Part shown: in pieces, positions 62,982-64,000 of the stretch
Layout: every line of letters starts with the position of its first letter
How positions within the stretch are numbered: position 1 is the stretch's first letter
Source of the DNA: Algoriphagus pacificus
GTDB taxonomy: Bacteria > Bacteroidota > Bacteroidia > Cytophagales > Cyclobacteriaceae
Length of the DNA stretch: 64,000 nt
Direction: 5' to 3'
Assembly (NCBI RefSeq): GCF_017254845.1
Contig: NZ_JAFKCU010000001.1
Coordinates: 310,001-374,000 of the forward strand
The notes under the pieces: generated by a model
What the model was told of the DNA's origin: nothing
Seen by the model: the letters and a program-made list of their open reading frames with translations, nothing else
Database searches by the model: none
Position numbers and translations under genes: made by a program

Positions 62982-64000
62982 ATGGCAAAACGTCTACTCA
63001 AAAGTATTCTAATTTTTCTTCTGATTTTGATCGGGTGGCATGCTTATGGGCAAACTCAGATAGTAATAACGCCAGATCCTGCTGTAAGACAATTTACAGT
63101 TCCTGCTGGTGTAACCTCCATTACCGTTGAAGTTTGGGGTGGTGGTGGAAGTGGTGGATCCAAATCAGGTTCAAATGGAGCAGTAGGTGGTGGTGGTGGT
63201 GGTGCATATTCTCGAAGTACAATCTCCGTTACGCCAGGCCAAGTAATAAACTATTATGTAGGGTTTGGAGCGCTTACAACAACAAACGGTGAAGACTCTT
63301 GGTTTGTAAACAATACCACTTTAATGGCTAAAGGGGGCGGCTCAGTACCAATGAATTCCACAAATGGAGCTGCTGGAGGTTCTGCGACAGCAGGTTTTGG
63401 TAGTGTAAAGTATAGTGGAGGAAATGGAGCAAATTCTTCAGGATCTGATGCTGGAGGTGGTGGATCATCTGCGGGGATTTCTTCTAATGGAACTAGTACA
63501 ACAACGAGAACCGGGGCCTCATCTCCCAATGGAGGGGGAAGTGGCGGTGATGGAAAAGCGGGCGGTACTGGCCAAAGTGGACAGGGACGTGGTAATGATG
63601 GAACTAGTCCTGGCGGAGGCGGAGGTGGATCAGTAAGAAATAATGCTTCAGGTACAGAAATAGTAGGAGGTTATGGTGGGAACGGCCAGATTCGAATCTC
63701 CTATATTAGATTGACTTCTGCAACTGGTACCGATAATCAAACAGTTTGTGAAAATGATCCAATTGTCACAACAACCTATTCTTTTCCTCCCAATTCTACA
63801 GTCAGCGTTTCAAATCTCCCCGCTGGTTTAACAGCTGGTACTCCCAACTTAACGGCAGGAACAATTTCCATTTCTGGTACTCCTACTGCGAGTGGAACTT
63901 ACACCATAAATGCAACTCCTCCTTATAATTCTTTTTTTACACTTACTAGAAATGCTACAGTAACGATGGTCAGGAGACCCAATATCACTCCTAATATTAT
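62982..64000 (+). CDS. Large secreted glycine-rich surface protein, 3' end outside the window
   Basis: The frame is open from the ATG at 62982 to the end of the window (339 codons) and must continue. A signal peptide (about 1-25, ends HAYGQ) is followed by a glycine-rich domain (about 26-240) with VTVEVWGGGGSGG-like openings and GGGGGGAYSRSTISVTPGQ; it has long runs of Gly, Ser, Asn and Thr. A second part (from about 250) looks like Ig-like repeats with Thr/Pro-rich strands (LPAGLTAG, ISISGTPTASGTYTINATPP). These features suggest an extracellular adhesin or matrix protein, likely a type IX substrate, but the sorting domain is not in the window. Confidence 0.8.
   Translation, partial: MAKRLLKSILIFLLILIGWHAYGQTQIVITPDPAVRQFTVPAGVTSITVEVWGGGGSGGSKSGSNGAVGGGGGGAYSRSTISVTPGQVINYYVGFGALTTTNGEDSWFVNNTTLMAKGGGSVPMNSTNGAAGGSATAGFGSVKYSGGNGANSSGSDAGGGGSSAGISSNGTSTTTRTGASSPNGGGSGGDGKAGGTGQSGQGRGNDGTSPGGGGGGSVRNNASGTEIVGGYGGNGQIRISYIRLTSATGTDNQTVCENDPIVTTTYSFPPNSTVSVSNLPAGLTAGTPNLTAGTISISGTPTASGTYTINATPPYNSFFTLTRNATVTMVRRPNITPNI

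Noticed and set aside
63254-63529. Minus-strand frame in the glycine-rich gene
   Set aside because: It is a Pro/Val-rich shadow of the glycine codons; the plus-strand frame has a signal peptide and runs through the whole region.
1-64000. Insertion sequences, prophage, CRISPR arrays and attachment sites
   Set aside because: No transposase or integrase genes, no regularly spaced repeats and no terminal inverted repeats around gene blocks were found.

Overview
This window is chromosomal DNA from a member of the Bacteroidota, most likely the order Cytophagales and plausibly an Algoriphagus-like Cyclobacteriaceae. The assignment is inference. It rests on repeated promoters of the TTTG / TAnnTTTG type, a DUF6089-uppS-bamA-skp-skp cluster, a long two-part NusB, an AccD that has lost most zinc-finger cysteines, an NqrF subunit, a leucine-type dehydrogenase, and secreted proteins with a type IX-like C-terminal domain. 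No tRNA, rRNA, CRISPR array or insertion sequence was seen. Nearly all genes are intact and closely spaced.

Layout. 1-4.3 kb: the end of hemW, a DUF721 gene, and a SpoIIE phosphatase / STAS / HATPase partner-switching module. 4.3-7.8 kb: two secreted PpiC/SurA-type prolyl isomerases. 7.8-11.3 kb: a coiled-coil protein, an ABC exporter and leucine dehydrogenase. 11.3-15.3 kb: a housekeeping run nusB, ytxH-like, DUF1573 lipoprotein, yajC, ybbR-like, coaE. 15.3-25.8 kb is the most accessory part: an NTF2-like protein, a HipA-like kinase with DUF3037, an esterase, an APC permease followed by an aldo/keto reductase-Rid fusion, a broken small gene, serS, a lipoprotein, a 2OG-Fe(II) oxygenase and a chromate transporter.

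25.8-33.3 kb is an envelope-biogenesis block: CBS protein, nadK, DUF6089, uppS, bamA and two skp/ompH genes, then a thioredoxin. 33.4-40.4 kb runs leftwards: an RluB-type pseudouridine synthase with a long basic tail, murQ and an amino-sugar kinase (peptidoglycan recycling), a cytochrome b5-like protein with a degenerate arginase-fold protein, nqrF and accD. 40.7-44.4 kb holds cstA, an outer-membrane barrel protein and two small unknown proteins. 44.4-49.2 kb is the rimP-nusA-infB operon, divergent from mreB-mreC-mreD-mrdA-rodA (49.5-55.0 kb).

55.0-61.0 kb: a Pycsar-effector-like (PycTM) membrane protein followed by an HD phosphohydrolase, an unknown 369-residue protein, then ferredoxin-tdk-recO and rho. 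61.2-64 kb: two secreted proteins, the second a glycine-rich, probably very large surface protein that runs off the window.

The best candidates for something new are the PycTM-HD pair without a visible cyclase (54972-56132), the reductase-Rid fusion beside a permease, the arginase-fold protein missing metal ligands, and a possible attenuator in the rho leader.
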